DNA of 64,000 bases from Rusavskia elegans (GCA_011316305.1 SAUG01000004.1:124001-188000), one strand, 5' to 3'. Positions 23,775 to 36,831 are shown, counted from the stretch's first letter. The notes: generated by a model from the letters alone, not told the origin. Made by a program: numbers and translations.

Positions 23775-25615
23775 GGGAAGTAAGTATTCTCTAAAGCTAA
23801 ATAGTAATAGAAATAAGACTATAGCTAGTAATAACGAGTAAGATAAGGCGAGGAGTAAGAGTTTACTTTCGTACGATTTATATAGAAGTAAATAAGTATA
23901 TTAGTAGGAGCTCGCTATTAACTATTATAACCTCGAATTTCTTAACTCTCGGAGCTTTTCTTCTTAATAATATTATCGAATATCGATTCTAATAGTAGTA
24001 ATAATAACTATTACAGTATACTATACCTAACCCGGCGGCGGTTAGAATTATTATAAAATCCTTATAGGGTAATAGATAGTAAGCTAATAAGGTAGTAATT
24101 ATTATTCGTAGAGGTAATTACTATCTTTATATAGTAATAAATACTATTAGTTAGGCTATTCGATAGAGGTATCGCTTATATTAATAGTTCTATTAACTTA
24201 TTTTAGGAAATATTACCCTTCCTAATAATTTCCGGCGCTAAAATATCGAAATTTATATAGAATAATTCGGTAAATTTATCTAGATTATATATCTATAAGA
24301 GCTTAATACTATTTTTATATAAATAAGTCGTTCCTTAGATATATACGACCTACTTCCCTTCGAGCGACTAATTTTATTCTAGCTATATAGGACTTAAGCG
24401 AGTAAGCCTTATAGCCTTTATACTAGCGATATTATCCGTCTCTTTATATATTATATAAGTATACGATAGGAATTCGGAGGTATATATAGTAACTACTTAT
24501 AGAAGTACCGCTAAAGTAAATATCCGTATTTATCCTTATATAAATCGTAATCTATAGTCGGTATAGAGCTTTTATTATAGATATAGATCCCGTAATCTCC
24601 TAAGAAACGAGCGGGTACGAAAGCTAGAAGCCGTATAGGCGATAATCCTATACCGTTTCCTTCTACTCCGCTACAGCTATATTAATTATTATCGAGGCGA
24701 ATTATAGACTATAATATTTTTCCGCCCGATTCCCTATAGGATAATAGGGGCTTTAGTCCTCTAGCTTTACCCTCCTAGTCTACTATTAATAACTCTAATA
24801 GATCTGGATACGAGGATAAACTTTTTATAATCTAAGCCGAGACCTCGTTAGCGAATATAGTTAAAAGAGGAAAAGCTAGTAGTTATCTGTTAGTTAGATC
24901 TCTATCGTATATATTAAAGGTTACGAACTCGCTTAGCTATATACCTTTATTAGATACCGATTATATATAATTAGATTTTTAACTCGGCCTTATATTTTTT
25001 TAGAGATTATTTTCTCTTTCTTTAGTACTTTCGGGTCTAGGGAATATATTACCTTTACCGGCTATTCCTACTAACGCTCGCGCGGCTCGCCGTAAGGCCC
25101 GCTATATACGTACCCTTAAAGTATAGTATATAGCGGCTTAACGTTAAATAGACCGGTTCTAAAGCGAGAAGGAACGCGAATATATAGACCTCGACTTTAC
25201 TAATAAGAATTGCTTTAGTTTTTAATAGGAACCTCGGCCCTATCGAAAATAGTAGATATACTAAGACTAAAAAATGGTAGATAGTTATTTAGACTTCGGC
25301 GTAACTATATTTAAGGTACGATAATTATATTATAAAGGGCGGCCCTATTATATCTCCGCTTTATACTAGAGTATAGGGAGGTTTAATTCGCCGAACTTTC
25401 GACTTAAGTTCTTTTAATTAAGGAATATATATTATATATATCCTAGAATAAAAGACTATATCTAAAGTTATTATTAAATCTTTATTAAATATAATTTTAT
25501 AAGCTAGTAAGAAGCTCCGCTTTACTATTACCTTAGGATTATTTATATCTTTATTTACTCCTTATTCCATAGGAAATTAATAAGAATAACTTTTTTTCTT
25601 AAAATAAATAAAAGG
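23775..25615 (+). pseudogene. Antisense ORF in gypsy A between pol end and 3' LTR (about 600 codons, RIP-broken)
   Basis: One plus-strand frame (codon starts at positions 2 modulo 3) runs the whole interval without a frameshift and is interrupted only by TAA/TAG. These are the products of Gln codons under RIP; six in a row occur at 23990-24007. Protein-like stretches as read include SPKKRAGTKARSRIGDNPIP (about 24593-24652) and NARAARRKARYI (about 25073-25108), with Arg/Lys-rich and charged segments and mixed third positions. The frame converges tail to tail with pol, which ends near 25730 on the minus strand. I recognise no domain. The start codon cannot be placed. Accessory antisense frames are known in some plant gypsy families; a captured host gene is the main alternative. 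Confidence 0.65.
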
Positions 25616-25729
25616 TAAAGACGTTATATCTAATTTAAAATTAAAGTATATTTTAATATATATAAATATATAAAATAATAAATAAAACTAAAAATCTAAC
25701 TAATCTTTTCTTTTTCTAGAGGTTTATAC

Positions 25730-27587
25730 CTTATTATCGTCTTTTTTATAGAGATTATTTTTAGATATAGGCCTAAACTTAGGTAAATAATTATTATCTA
25801 GATTTTCTGCTAGCTTTAGTTTATAAGATCTTCCTCGCTTATACTTTTCGCCTAGCGGAGGCTATTCTATAGTAACTTTCCTTAGTTTTCTACGCCTATA
25901 AAATATTCTCTATCTAACAGTAGTATCTCCTTCTATAAAGTATTTCTTTATATAATCCCTACTAATTAGATATTTATTAGCGGACTTACTAGAAGGTTTT
26001 AGGATATAGATATTTAAGATTTTAGTTTAAATAACCTTATATAGACTATATTAGTTAACCTTAAACTTTTAAACTTACTTAGTCCTAATTAAAACTATAT
26101 CCCCCTTAATAAAGGTATTACCTTTTACCTTCGCGTTCTATACTTCTTCGTTTATCTTTACTTATACTATTATATCTTTAAATACTTTAGCTCGATCGCG
26201 CGAGAGGAACGGTATAGAATCGATTTTTTTATTATATTTTTCCGGAAAAAGGCTAGAAGTATTAGTCGGCAGTATCGGATTAACGCTATAAAGTAAATAG
26301 AAGGGTAAGAATCTAGTAGTTATATACGTACGAATACGTATAGTAAATAGAGCCTAGTCTAAATAAAGGTCCTAAGTCTTTTTCGGCTACCCGATATAAT
26401 ATTTAGTAAGTATCTTCCCGAAAACTCTATTAAACCTTTTAATAGCGCTATTTATTCGTAGGTAATAAAATATAGTACCTCGATACTTAACTCCTAGTAG
26501 GCGGTATACCTTATCTATAGCTAGAGCCTAAAGATTTATACCTCGATTAGTAATAATCTTTTTCGGAGAACCGTAATTATAGAAGATCCGATAGATAATA
26601 AATTCGGCTAGTACTTCTACTATTATATTTAGAAGTATTTAAACTATAGGCTATCTAGTAGTATAGTTAATCGTAGTTATAATCTATTTATTACCCTAGT
26701 TAGTTTCCGGTAAGGAACCGATAAGATCGAATCCCTAGCGTTTAAAAGGATTTAACCTGTCTTTCTAGATACTAGAAAGATATATTATATCCTGTTTAAT
26801 ATCGCGAGGAATAGTAGTAAGCTGATATTCGGGATAGTACTTAATATAATACTTAATATCTTTTCTTATCTCGGGCTACTACTATCTTATATAAATGATA
26901 TCTATTATTTTCTTATATAAATAGTAACTATATTACTTATAGATATAGTCTAGGAAATTCGTAAAAGCCTATATTAGAGTATAGGGTACTTAACTATCCT
27001 ATAGCGAGTCCCGGTACTATACTATATTATTTTTAACTCGGAAATAATATTTATACTTTTCTAAGATAGCTTTTATCTCCGGATTATTAGATAAGGTTCT
27101 AAACTCTATATAAATTCTAATAGTATTATTAAACGAAATTATATAGTTATCGACTTCGTTAGTAAATAACTAGAAGTTTCCTCTTTAACTTAAGGTATCC
27201 GCTACTATTATCTTACTGCCCGGCTTATATTTAATATCGAGTTTATACTCCCCGAACTCTATAAATTAGCGAGCGAGTTTCCTAGAAGGCTTAGTAGTAG
27301 TCTTAAAGTATTATAGACCTATATAATCCGTCCTAATAGTTATAGTTATTCCGTTTTCGATATAATAGTACTATCGCTATAGAGATTCCTTAATAGTAAA
27401 AAGTTCTTATTTATAGGTAGTATAATTACGCTCTATAAATATAAATACCTTACTTTTAAAAGTAATAGGCTATTTAATACTATCGGTATTAATCTAGTAG
27501 AGAACAGCGCCCTATCTAAATTAGGAGATATCTATTTTAATAATAAAAGGTAGAATTATATCGGGCTAAATAAGTACTTTATTATAT
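25730..27587 (-). pseudogene. Gypsy A pol, 3' part: RNase H and integrase
   Basis: The minus strand reads integrase C-terminal sequence near 26090-25730 (KGDIVLIRTK, then KPSSKSANKY and GRSYKLKLAENLD), with RIP stops between. The RNase H and early integrase parts lie between 27000 and 27587. It is separated from the RT half by gypsy B at 27590. The basic C-terminal tail ends near 25730, which is just past the end of the antisense frame. Confidence 0.7.
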
Positions 27588-27589
27588 TA

Positions 27590-28078
27590 TAGGACTACCT
27601 GGAGGGTCTGGTATTTCCAAGAGTTAGTTAGACTAATTAGTATATCTATAAACGGAGATATAACGGGTAATTACTTTAAATTAATATAAGAATAAATCAG
27701 TTATATTACTAGAATAGTATATAGTAATAACTAATAAATTAAATATAAGCTATAAAGGCGTCGAGTTTAGAATCTATATAGATAAATAAGATCTTCTACT
27801 ACTTAGGCTACTTATAGACTAAGATAACTAAAACAGCCTTATTTTAGAATACTTACTTACTAAAACTACTAAGACTGAGTTTACTTATAGTATTTATTTA
27901 CTAAAACTACTAAAATTAGGATATTTAGGATATTTATTTACTAAAACTACTATAATACTCTTTAGTACTAATATTAAAACTATCCTATATATCCCTGCCT
28001 ATTAAGATATAATAGGAAATCCTACGCTATACTAAATACTACCGCGTTTCTAAAAATATACCGCCTATTTTTATAATA
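27590..28078 (-). repeat. 3' LTR of gypsy B (489 bp)
   Basis: The outer end retains TpG (acctggagggtctggtattt); the inner end is mutated (gcgtttctaaaaatatacc). It contains three to four imperfect internal repeats of ttatttactaaaactacta (about 27850-27950). Confidence 0.88.
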
Positions 28079-28084
28079 CTAGAT

Positions 28085-28740
28085 TCTTTCTTTAGATTTT
28101 TTATCCTAAAAAACTATTATCCCTTTTTTCTTATAAATAAAAGGAAAAAACTATTAACTAAAGATTATTATAAAAAAGTCCTATTATTAGGTATCGGTAT
28201 ATTAGCTATATATCTTTATTAAAATTATTTCTCGTCGGGAAAATCCTATTATATCGGCGAAGGTTCTAAAAAGTATATTAATTATATAAAATAAACTTAT
28301 CTTTATAATCTTATTCCGTTAGATACTACGCGCTAGCGTTATTTTAAAAATAAATATAGAAAATTAAAGAAAGAGTTATATAAAATATATATAAAGTAAT
28401 AGTGTTTATTTAATTAGTTAGATTATATTAAAGAAGAGTAGCGTAGTATAGTTAATAGTAAGCTATAAAATATCGAAAAGCTAGAATATAAAATTATTAC
28501 CGCGGATCTATTATCTTTTATAGATTTAAATCTTTTTTTTAATATTACTTCCGAATAGATTCTCCTATCTAGCGATTTCGGTTAGTTAATAATTTCTTTA
28601 GCTCCTTTTAGTAGAACTATTATAGAGTCTTCTAATAGTTTACTAAATACTTTTTAGATTCCTAGATATTTTCTAAAATAGGGTAACCTTTCTATTTAAT
28701 TAGATAGTTCTAACCTTTTTATTATAGGATTCTTTTAACT
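28085..28740 (+). pseudogene. Antisense ORF in gypsy B between pol end and 3' LTR (about 220 codons)
   Basis: A plus-strand frame (codon starts 2 modulo 3) opens just inside the 3' LTR. The first 50 codons hold one stop. As read it contains KDYYKKVLLLGIGILAIYLY, a likely membrane-spanning segment (about 28160-28219), then GKSYYIGEGSKKYINYIK (28238-28291) and KNKYRKLKKELYKIYIK (about 28343-28393), and a Ser-rich part ending near 28640. All stops are TAA/TAG. Minus-strand integrase C-terminus begins at about 28790, so the two frames face tail to tail as in gypsy A. Product not recognised. The amino acid make-up is partly a result of RIP. Confidence 0.6.
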
Positions 28741-28749
28741 ATAAAGGTA

Positions 28750-31700
28750 TTTTCCTTTTATATCTCGAAATTAAATATCTATTATAACGGCGTTCCGGAG
28801 TTAATAAGTTTTAAAAGAGATATATAGAATACCGGGTATACTTTAATATTTTTAAATAAATCGAATTTAAAGTTTTAAGGTCCTCTAATTTCTCTAATTA
28901 AAAATAGTCCGACTTTAATATAGTTAAGTTTCTTATTTAGAGTCTTTATTTTTAAATTTTTTATAAGAAGGTATATCTTATCCTCCTTTTTTAACTAAAA
29001 TACTATTTTTTGCTTTTTATTTTAGTATTTACTAGAATATTTTTATATTTTTAGAATATTTTTATAGATCTTTTTTTAAATTTTAACTTTCTAGATTACT
29101 ACTTCCGCTAACTTATATAGTAGCGGTTATCTAAATAGAATTATTTCTTTTCTATTATCGGTATAGAACGGTATTTCTTTCGTCGTACTTAATTCTTTTA
29201 TATTAAGCGCTAATTATACTATTAGTAAAAGTAAAATCTAATTATTCTAAATATTATTAATATAATACTTTAGATATTACTCGAATATCTAGTTAATATA
29301 TTCTATCTATCCGTCTATTATTAGATTAAAAGCTATTAATATTTTTAGTTTAATATTAAATAAATAAATAAGGGTTTACTAATAGTTTAAAATAAAAAGC
29401 TTATTTCTATTACTTATTAATATTTCTAGTAGTCTATAGTACCGAAATAATCGATCTAGGATAATAAATTTAAGTTATTCCGCTATAAAGTTTTTTTTAA
29501 TAGGATTACGTAGATATATTTCGTAAATTTATTTACTATATTAAATATCGAATCGTATTTTATATTTATCGTCGGGTCTTTTGATTTTAGAAATTTAATA
29601 ATAAAATCTAATATAACTTCCTTTTATAGTAAATCCGATAGTTTCTAATACTAAATTTCTCTATAACGAGTATATATACTATATTTATTTTACTAATAAC
29701 TAAAATATCTTTTAATATATATTTTAATATATTACTTTATATTAGGAAACTAGTAATATTATTATAAAAGTTATATTATTTTTATTACGCCTAGATATCT
29801 TTATAGTATTCTATTATAGTACTCTTTAATATATTTATTAATTTTATTATCTTATATTTATAATTTTTTTTTTTAATAGAAAACTATTTTTAGTCGTTTC
29901 GGAATATATATAGTATTATACTTATTTTATATTGATTTATTAATAGTAATTTATCTTTATTAATTTTAAAAATACTATTATTAAAAACCTCCTTTATTTT
30001 TATATAATTATTTCTTCGATTTAAAACGTCTACTTTTCTATTTTCTTTACCTAGAATATAATATATCTTAAATTTATACTAACCGAAGAATTCAGACTAT
30101 TATATTTATCTTCTATTAAATTATTTTATTATTATAAAATATAAAAGATTTTTATAGTCTATAAAGATAGTTAATTCTAGTATTCTTTTAGTATATACTT
30201 TCTACTATTCTAGTATAGTTATTATAGCTAGTAGTTCTTTATTATAGATATCGTAATTCTATTCTACTAGCGATAATTATCTAGATATATATACTATTAG
30301 ATACTACTTACTATTATATTATTATAGAAGGTATACTTCTATAGCTAGATCTAACGATCCCGTTTCTATATATAATAGTTTCTTTAAATTAAATATTTTA
30401 AATACTAGGTTTTTTATATATTCTTTTTTAAAATCTTTAAATACTTATTATTTTCTTTTTCTTTAAAACTATTCGACGGTATTTTTTATTAAAGCTATTA
30501 AAGCGAGAGTTCTTTTAAAATAGTTTTTTATAAATCTTCGATTATAGTTTATAAATTTAAGAAAATTCTAGACTTTTTTAATATTTATTAGAATCTCCTA
30601 TTCTATAATAGCTTTTAATCTACTAGGGTCGATATATAGTCTGTTTTATCCTATAATAAATTCTAGAAAGTCGATTTCTTTTTTATAGAATTTATACTTT
30701 TTTAATTTAAAGCGTAAGTCTTTCCCTTCTAGATATTTAAGAATTTTACTAATATATTACTTATTTTTATTAAGTATTTTAGAAAAAACCAGAATATTAT
30801 CGAGATAGGCGATAATAAATATATCTTAATATTTTTTTAATATATTATTAATTATATCTTAATAGATTACCGGGAAGTTTATAAATCTAAATAGTATTAC
30901 TATATATTTATAATTACTATACTATATTTAAAAAGCTATTTTTTATTCTTTTCCGGCTTTTATTTATATAAGATTATATATTTTTTAAAAGTTGAATTTT
31001 ATAAAATATTTTATTTTATAAAATCTATTCTAGAATTTACTAATATTTAATAGTAGATATCGATTCTTATTTATAATATTATTTAGCTTTCGGTAATTAA
31101 TATATAAACGTAATATTCTATCCTTTTTAAATATAAAAAAAATCGGGTATTCTACTAGTAATTAAGATTTTTTAATAAATTCCTTTTTTATATTTTTATC
31201 TAGATATTTATAGAGTATTTAAGGCTTCGTTATAAATAATAGGTAGATAGGTCTAAATATAGGTTATTTACCTGATTTAAATCTAATTTTATAATCCTAT
31301 ATCTACTATTTAGATAGTATTTTTAAAGTTACCTTTTTCTAAAATAAATTTATCTAATTTTTATATTTATCTAAAACCTTTTTTATTAAATTTTCTATTA
31401 ACTTTTTATTAGATAGTATAGAGTTTTTAAAAGGTTTATAATTTTTTTTTCTATCTCTATTTTATTAATCTAGCTAATCTCTGCCGGTATCTAATAAATC
31501 GGACCTAAATAGTTTTTAGTTATCCTTTTTTAAAGTTATAAAATTCGTACTTTATATTCTACTTTTTATCTACCCGAAATTACTATCTTAATATAGGCTA
31601 GATATTCCCTATATAGGAGTATTATTTAAAGCTAAGTACTCTTTTTTCCTAGTTTATTACTAGATTATAATCTTTTAACTAAAGTATTCCGAGTATAATA
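28750..31700 (-). pseudogene. Gypsy B pol: RT, RNase H, integrase
   Basis: RT catalytic YLDN (Asp to Asn by RIP) at 30796-30807 followed by ILVFSKILNK on the minus strand. The integrase C-terminus near 28990-28900 reads KNLKIKTLNKKLNYIKVGLF, which fits the widespread gypsy pattern KxLxxK..S.KLd..k.GPF, followed at about 28830-28800 by a YPVFYISLLK-type end. It is interrupted by RIP stops in all domains. Confidence 0.8.
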
Positions 31701-32871
31701 TTATAGCTGGCTTTTTAAATAATATTGAACTAAAGTTCTTTTTAATACTAGTTAATTATTATTTAAAATAGTATTATTTTTTCTATAACCTTTCTGTCTC
31801 TACTCGGTATTTTACTTTTATTAATAACTATTAAGTTATATAGATCTTTTTTTTTAATTTAAAGGAATTTTTTTCTTATAGTTAAATTTTCTAATATAAA
31901 ATTTCCGGTCGCGCCTAAATTAATAAATACTTTAATCTTTTATAGTCTATTATTAGTTTCGATAATTATTTTAATCTCGAATATATATATATAGCTAGCT
32001 AAATTTAGTTACTTTTTCCGGGCTATAAAGTTATACGCTTATAGTATACCTATTACTACGAGATTTTAACTTTTTCCGAATCTTATTTAATATTTTTATA
32101 CTTTCTATTTTCGTAGTTTACCTATAAAATATATCTATAGAGGTTCTAATTAAAGATTCTGTTTCTTTTTTACTATTTCTTCTAGTATTTATATCTACTA
32201 TAGGTAATATACCTAGAATAGTTATAAGTATTATAACTTCTAATTTTAATAGGTATTACGGGAATATATTAGTATAATTTTAATAGATACTATCCGGTTC
32301 CTTTTTCTTCTAATTTATAGATCCTATAGTTATTATTATAGCAGGCGGTCTAACTAAGTTATATATATTAATCTCCTATTATTATATTTTTTTATTATAA
32401 TATCGGTTTAGAGATATCTTTATTTTTAGAGGTATTACTTCCTAATTTCTTTTCTAATATATTAATAATATAGTTTACTTTTTAATCCTACTAATTATTT
32501 TATAGATATTCGTTATTAATATATATTTTATAAATATTTTTAAATCCTTTATAGATTACTATAAATCCTTTTTTTACTAGTTCTTTATTATAAGGAACTT
32601 AAAGGTATACTAGTCTAACGTCCTCTATTATTATAATCTTCTATCTAGAAACAGCTTTTCTTCTAATAGGTTTTACTAATATTTATAATAAAGCGTTATT
32701 TATAGTAGCTTCCTATAGTACTTTATTATTTTCTATAAATATAAATTCTTTATCCGAGCTAGTTTTCTAGGGTTTAGAACTACTATTATCGTCCTTTAAA
32801 ATAATCTTTTACTAGTCCTTAGGTTTCTTTAATATAGCGTTAAACTATTATTACTATACTTTATTTAAATA

Positions 32872-32913
32872 ATATTTTCTTATAAAGTAGCCTGATTTAC
32901 TATAATTATAGTA
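32872..32913 (-). other. Gypsy B gag zinc knuckle (CCHC, RIP-altered)
   Basis: The minus strand reads Y-Y-N-Y-S-K-S-G-Y-F-I-R-K-Y, where each Tyr stands at a Cys or His position of CX2CX4HX4C after TGC/TGT to TAC/TAT and CAC to TAC changes. It marks the nucleocapsid end of gag, which extends right to about 33700. Confidence 0.75.
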
Positions 32914-33799
32914 TATCTTACGATATTTATTCCTTTTACTATTTCTAGGGTTTTTCTTTTTACGTTACTATTATATAGAGTCCAGTTCTATTAGTATAGG
33001 TCTATAATAGCTATTTCCGGTCCTTTTATTTAATAGCTATCCTTTAAATAGCTTCCTAGAGTAGTATCCCGCGCTAACTTATAGTCTTCTATTATAGCGT
33101 TTTTTTATATCTCTTTTATATAGTTTATTATCGAGGTCGATAGATATTTTAATTAGATTATCTAAAGTTTCGTATATTCGACTATTATATATAAGTTTAT
33201 TTTTTACTTACTTTTTTAGTCCTCGTCTATATATTATATATAAGGCGTCGTTTTTCTACTCTGTTAGTAGTAACTATTCTTTAAACTATACGGTATACTC
33301 TAATACTATAGTTTTCTACTAAAGATATTAAATAAGGTATTTAGTAGTTAGAATTTTATTTAAGATTCCGAAAATATTATAAATAGCTTTTTTAAATTAT
33401 ATAAACTATACGAAGATATATTTATTATTTTTTTTATCGTCTATATATTAGCGTAGAAGAGGTTTTATCTAGTATTAGGCTCGTCCTTAAAAATAGGATA
33501 TAGTAAAAAAGGTTTTCTTTTTTTTGAGTATAGGATAGAATATAAAGTATATATCTAATTATATAAACTAATTATTTAGTTTTTTCCGGTCTCTATAGTA
33601 TTTATCAGGTTTATTAATTTTAATACTATAACTATAGTAATTAGTAGTTAGAATACTAACTTCTTTATTACTACTATTATTTTTTATTTAGATCTTTTTA
33701 CCTTTAGATCCGGACTTTTCTACTATAGAGCTAGAGTTATTTAAAGTAAAGGTTTAACGTCAATCTATAATAGATATCCTAAAGGTATTTAAAGTATTA

Positions 33800-34288
33800 T
33801 AGGGCTATCTAGAAGGTCTAGTATTTCTAAAAATTAGTTAAACTTATTAGTATATATATAAACGGAGGTATAATAGGTAATTATTTTAAATTAATATAAA
33901 AATAAGTTAGTTATACTACTAGGACAGTATATAGCGATAACTAATAAATTAAATATAAACTATAAAGGCGTCGAGTTCGGGATCTATATAGATAAATAAA
34001 ATCCTCTACTACTTAGACTATTTATAGACTAAAATAACTAAAATAACCTTATTTTAGGATATTTACTTACTAAAACTACTAAAACTAAGTTTACTTATAG
34101 TATTTATTTTCCAAAAATACTAAAATTAGGATATTTAGAGTATTTATTTACTAAAACTACTAAGATACTCTTTAGTACTAATTTCAAAACCGTCCTATAT
34201 ATCTCTACCTGTCGAGGCGTAATAGGAAATCCTGCGCTATACTAAATACTACCGTGTTCCCGAAGGCACGCCGCCTATATTTATAATA
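33800..34288 (-). repeat. 5' LTR of gypsy B (489 bp)
   Basis: The outer right end keeps normal sequence (accgtgttcccgaaggcacg), whereas the left, inner end is mutated (agggctatctagaaggtcta). Confidence 0.88.
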
Positions 34289-36655
34289 TATTGCTCGTTA
34301 TAATATTTTTAATTAGTTTATATCTATTACCTTTTAAACTTTAGATTAATTTATAGAGAAGTCTATATATTAGCGCGAAATCTTCTATAAATTTCCGGTA
34401 ATAAATATATAATTCTAAAAAGGACCGTATATTATATACCGTTTATAGCGGCGGCCAGTCTCTAATAGCTTTTACTTTCGTTATATCTATACGGACTTTT
34501 CTATTACCGACGATATATCCGTAGAATTTAATATACTTTTAAAAAAATAGGTATTTTAAAAGTTTTATAAATAGTTAATTTTTTTTTAAATACTTTTATA
34601 ATAGCTTTAATATACTATATATACTCTTCCTTATTCTTCGAATAGATTAAAATATTATCGAGGTAAATAACTATAAAATCGTCGAAAAATAGCTTAAATA
34701 TATTATTTATTATAGTTTAAAACGTTATAGGTACGTTCGTTAACCTAAATAGTATAACTAAGAACTTATATTTACTAGCTTTAGTATTAAAAGCTGTTTT
34801 TATATAATTTATATTAATAATATTAATCTGCTAGTAACCGCTTATTAGATTAATTTTACTAAAGTATTTTATGTTGAAATCATGTGTGTGGAACATCAAG
34901 CTTGATTCACTAAGGTGGGCTTTCGCCTGGACTAAGTATACAAGAAGGAGGTGGCAGGGCCTTGGCGCCGAGAGCTACTAGGCCTGATCGGCACTAGCGC
35001 CCTTGGCATCTTGGCACAGCTGTTGTGCGTAACACGTACTTCCAACATTTTACTATCCTGATAGTATCTAGATAATCTTAAATTTTAGATAATAGATATC
35101 TATTCTATATAGTTATACTATTAAGGCCTCAGTAGTCGATATATATATACTAGCTGCTATCTTTTTTTTTAGCGAAAAAAATAGGCGCGCTTTAAAAAAA
35201 TTAATTTAGTCGAATTAATTCTCGCTCGGTAAAATATTTAATTTAATACTTATATTTCTTATTCTATTTAGGAGATAAGCTATAGTAAGCTCGATTAATA
35301 GGTCGAGTATTACCGGTTTTAATTATATAATCTAAAAGCCTTTCCGGTAGTTATTTTATCGGAAGGTTATTTTAGAAACGATCTAGAAATTTTAGGCTAA
35401 AAACTCTATCTAGTTCTATATAGCCTATTATTTTCTAAACCGGGTTAAATTATTCCGGAAAGTTAGGTTTATTTCGTATAATATATAGGCAGGCCTATAT
35501 ACCCTTCCTAATAAATTATTCGAACCCTCTAAAATTAATCTCGGAAAACTCGGTTAAGGTATTTTTAAAAAGTTATAAGTAATATATATTCGAGGCGCTA
35601 TATAACCGATATATAACTCTATCCTTTTAGATTTATATTCCTAGGGTATTATAGTCGGGTACTAAGTTATACTATTTCTAGAAGTCTTCCCCGAGAATCA
35701 GATTATAGTCTATATCTAGTACTATATAAAGAGTAGTAGTAGAAAAGGCTCTATAAGACTATAAGAATTCCGTCGCTTCTAAAATATCTATAGTCTTACC
35801 GCCTTCGAGCTATACTCTATCTATTACCTACTAAAGCTTTAATCCTAGTAGATTAATAATACGCCTAGCGATAAAGTAGTTAGTAGTACCTAAATTAATG
35901 AAGACTTCGAGGTAATTTTTACTAATTTCTAGGTTAAACTATATCTATCTATTAAGTCCCGGTATTCGACCTATATATAAAAGTCGCTTTCTATTCTACG
36001 TATCTTTAAGCGACGGCGTTATATTATAAGAAGCAGTTAAGGCTTTTTCCGGTATCCCTTTAAAGATTATCTCTAATTCCTCGATCCGTACCTTAACTAG
36101 GCTAAGCTATTCTTTTACTATTACAGGTTTTATATCGGTACTATACGTATACCCGGATACGTATAATACTAGGTATTTCCCGATAATCTATTATTAGCGG
36201 TCGCCGATAGACTTTTTCTTTCGGAAAAGGTCTAGTTTTTAGAAATATATTCTAGAATATAAGCGCTCCGGTAATCTTTTTTATAATAGCTAGGTTTTCT
36301 ATAATTATAGTACTTATTAGGGCTATTAGACCCCCTTTATCTACTTCTTCCTCTTCGACTACTTCGGCTACGGCTGCGGCCGCCTCGACTACTTCGACTA
36401 CTAGTATTTATAGAGTTAATCTCGGCGGTATTAGATTATTCGACCGTTAAAGAAGCTATAGTACTCCGGTTATTATAGCGTTTAGTAGTAACCTTTTTAA
36501 GTATTATTACGGCGTTTATAATATTTATAAGGCTTACTAGTTATCTACTTTATTATTATAAAGCGAGATATCTCTTAGTAGCTATCTAGGTATTAGATTT
36601 TAGGTAATCGATAAAATACCTTAAGGTAGTATACTCGCTAATTTTACTCTTAATA
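34289..36655 (-). pseudogene. Gypsy A gag end, protease and RT
   Basis: The minus-strand RT motif IVIYLDNILI is at about 34645-34675. The zinc knuckle at 36271-36312 reads Y-Y-N-Y-R-K-P-S-Y-Y-K-K-D-Y (Cys/His to Tyr by RIP). Just before it, at about 36335-36405, is a repetitive Arg/Gly-coding stretch (tcgactacttcggctacgg words). The protease lies between about 35600 and 35950. It is interrupted by the solo copia LTR at 34872 and by copia-2 at 36656. Confidence 0.75.
34872..35047 (-). repeat. Solo copia LTR, almost free of RIP
   Basis: A complete 176-bp LTR, tgttgaaatcatgtgtgtgg ... cgtacttccaaca, flanked by a perfect TTTTA duplication (34867-34871 and 35048-35052) inside gypsy A RT. It keeps CpA/TpG through its whole length and so is close to the unmutated family sequence. 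It arose by LTR-LTR recombination of a full copy that had inserted in already mutated gypsy A. Single, 176-bp length may explain escape from RIP. Confidence 0.95.
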
Positions 36656-36831
36656 TATTGGAAGTACGTGTTACGTACAACAGCTGTACCAAGGCGCTAA
36701 GGGCGCTAGTACCGATTAGGCCTAGTAGATCTAGGCGCTAAGGCCCTGCTACTTCCTTCTTATATACTTAGTCCAGGCGAAAGCCTACCTTAGTAAATTA
36801 AGCCTGATATTCTATATATATAATTTTAATA
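36656..36831 (+). repeat. 5' LTR of copia-2
   Basis: The outer left end keeps gttacgtacaacagctg; the inner right end is mutated to attctatatatataatttt. 176 bp. Confidence 0.93.

Larger units (their letters stand above)
27590..34288 (-). mobile_element. Gypsy B: Ty3/gypsy retrotransposon nested in gypsy A (6.7 kb)
   Basis: LTRs of 489 bp lie at 27590-28078 and 33800-34288. The flanking five bases are tatta (27585-27589) and tattg (34289-34293), one RIP-type change apart, so they are probably the target duplication. Minus-strand order from the right: 5' LTR, gag with zinc knuckle (32872-32913), RT (YLDN at 30796-30807), RNase H, integrase ending near 28750, then an antisense frame (28085-28740) and the 3' LTR. 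It splits gypsy A between RT and RNase H. It carries heavy RIP decay throughout. Confidence 0.9.

Noticed and set aside
24000..25600. That low stop counts alone prove the antisense gypsy A gene
   Set aside because: A second plus-strand frame near 25080-25280 has even fewer stops in a short sample. The case rests on one unshifted frame over 600 codons, protein-like composition and the parallel in gypsy B, so confidence is kept moderate.
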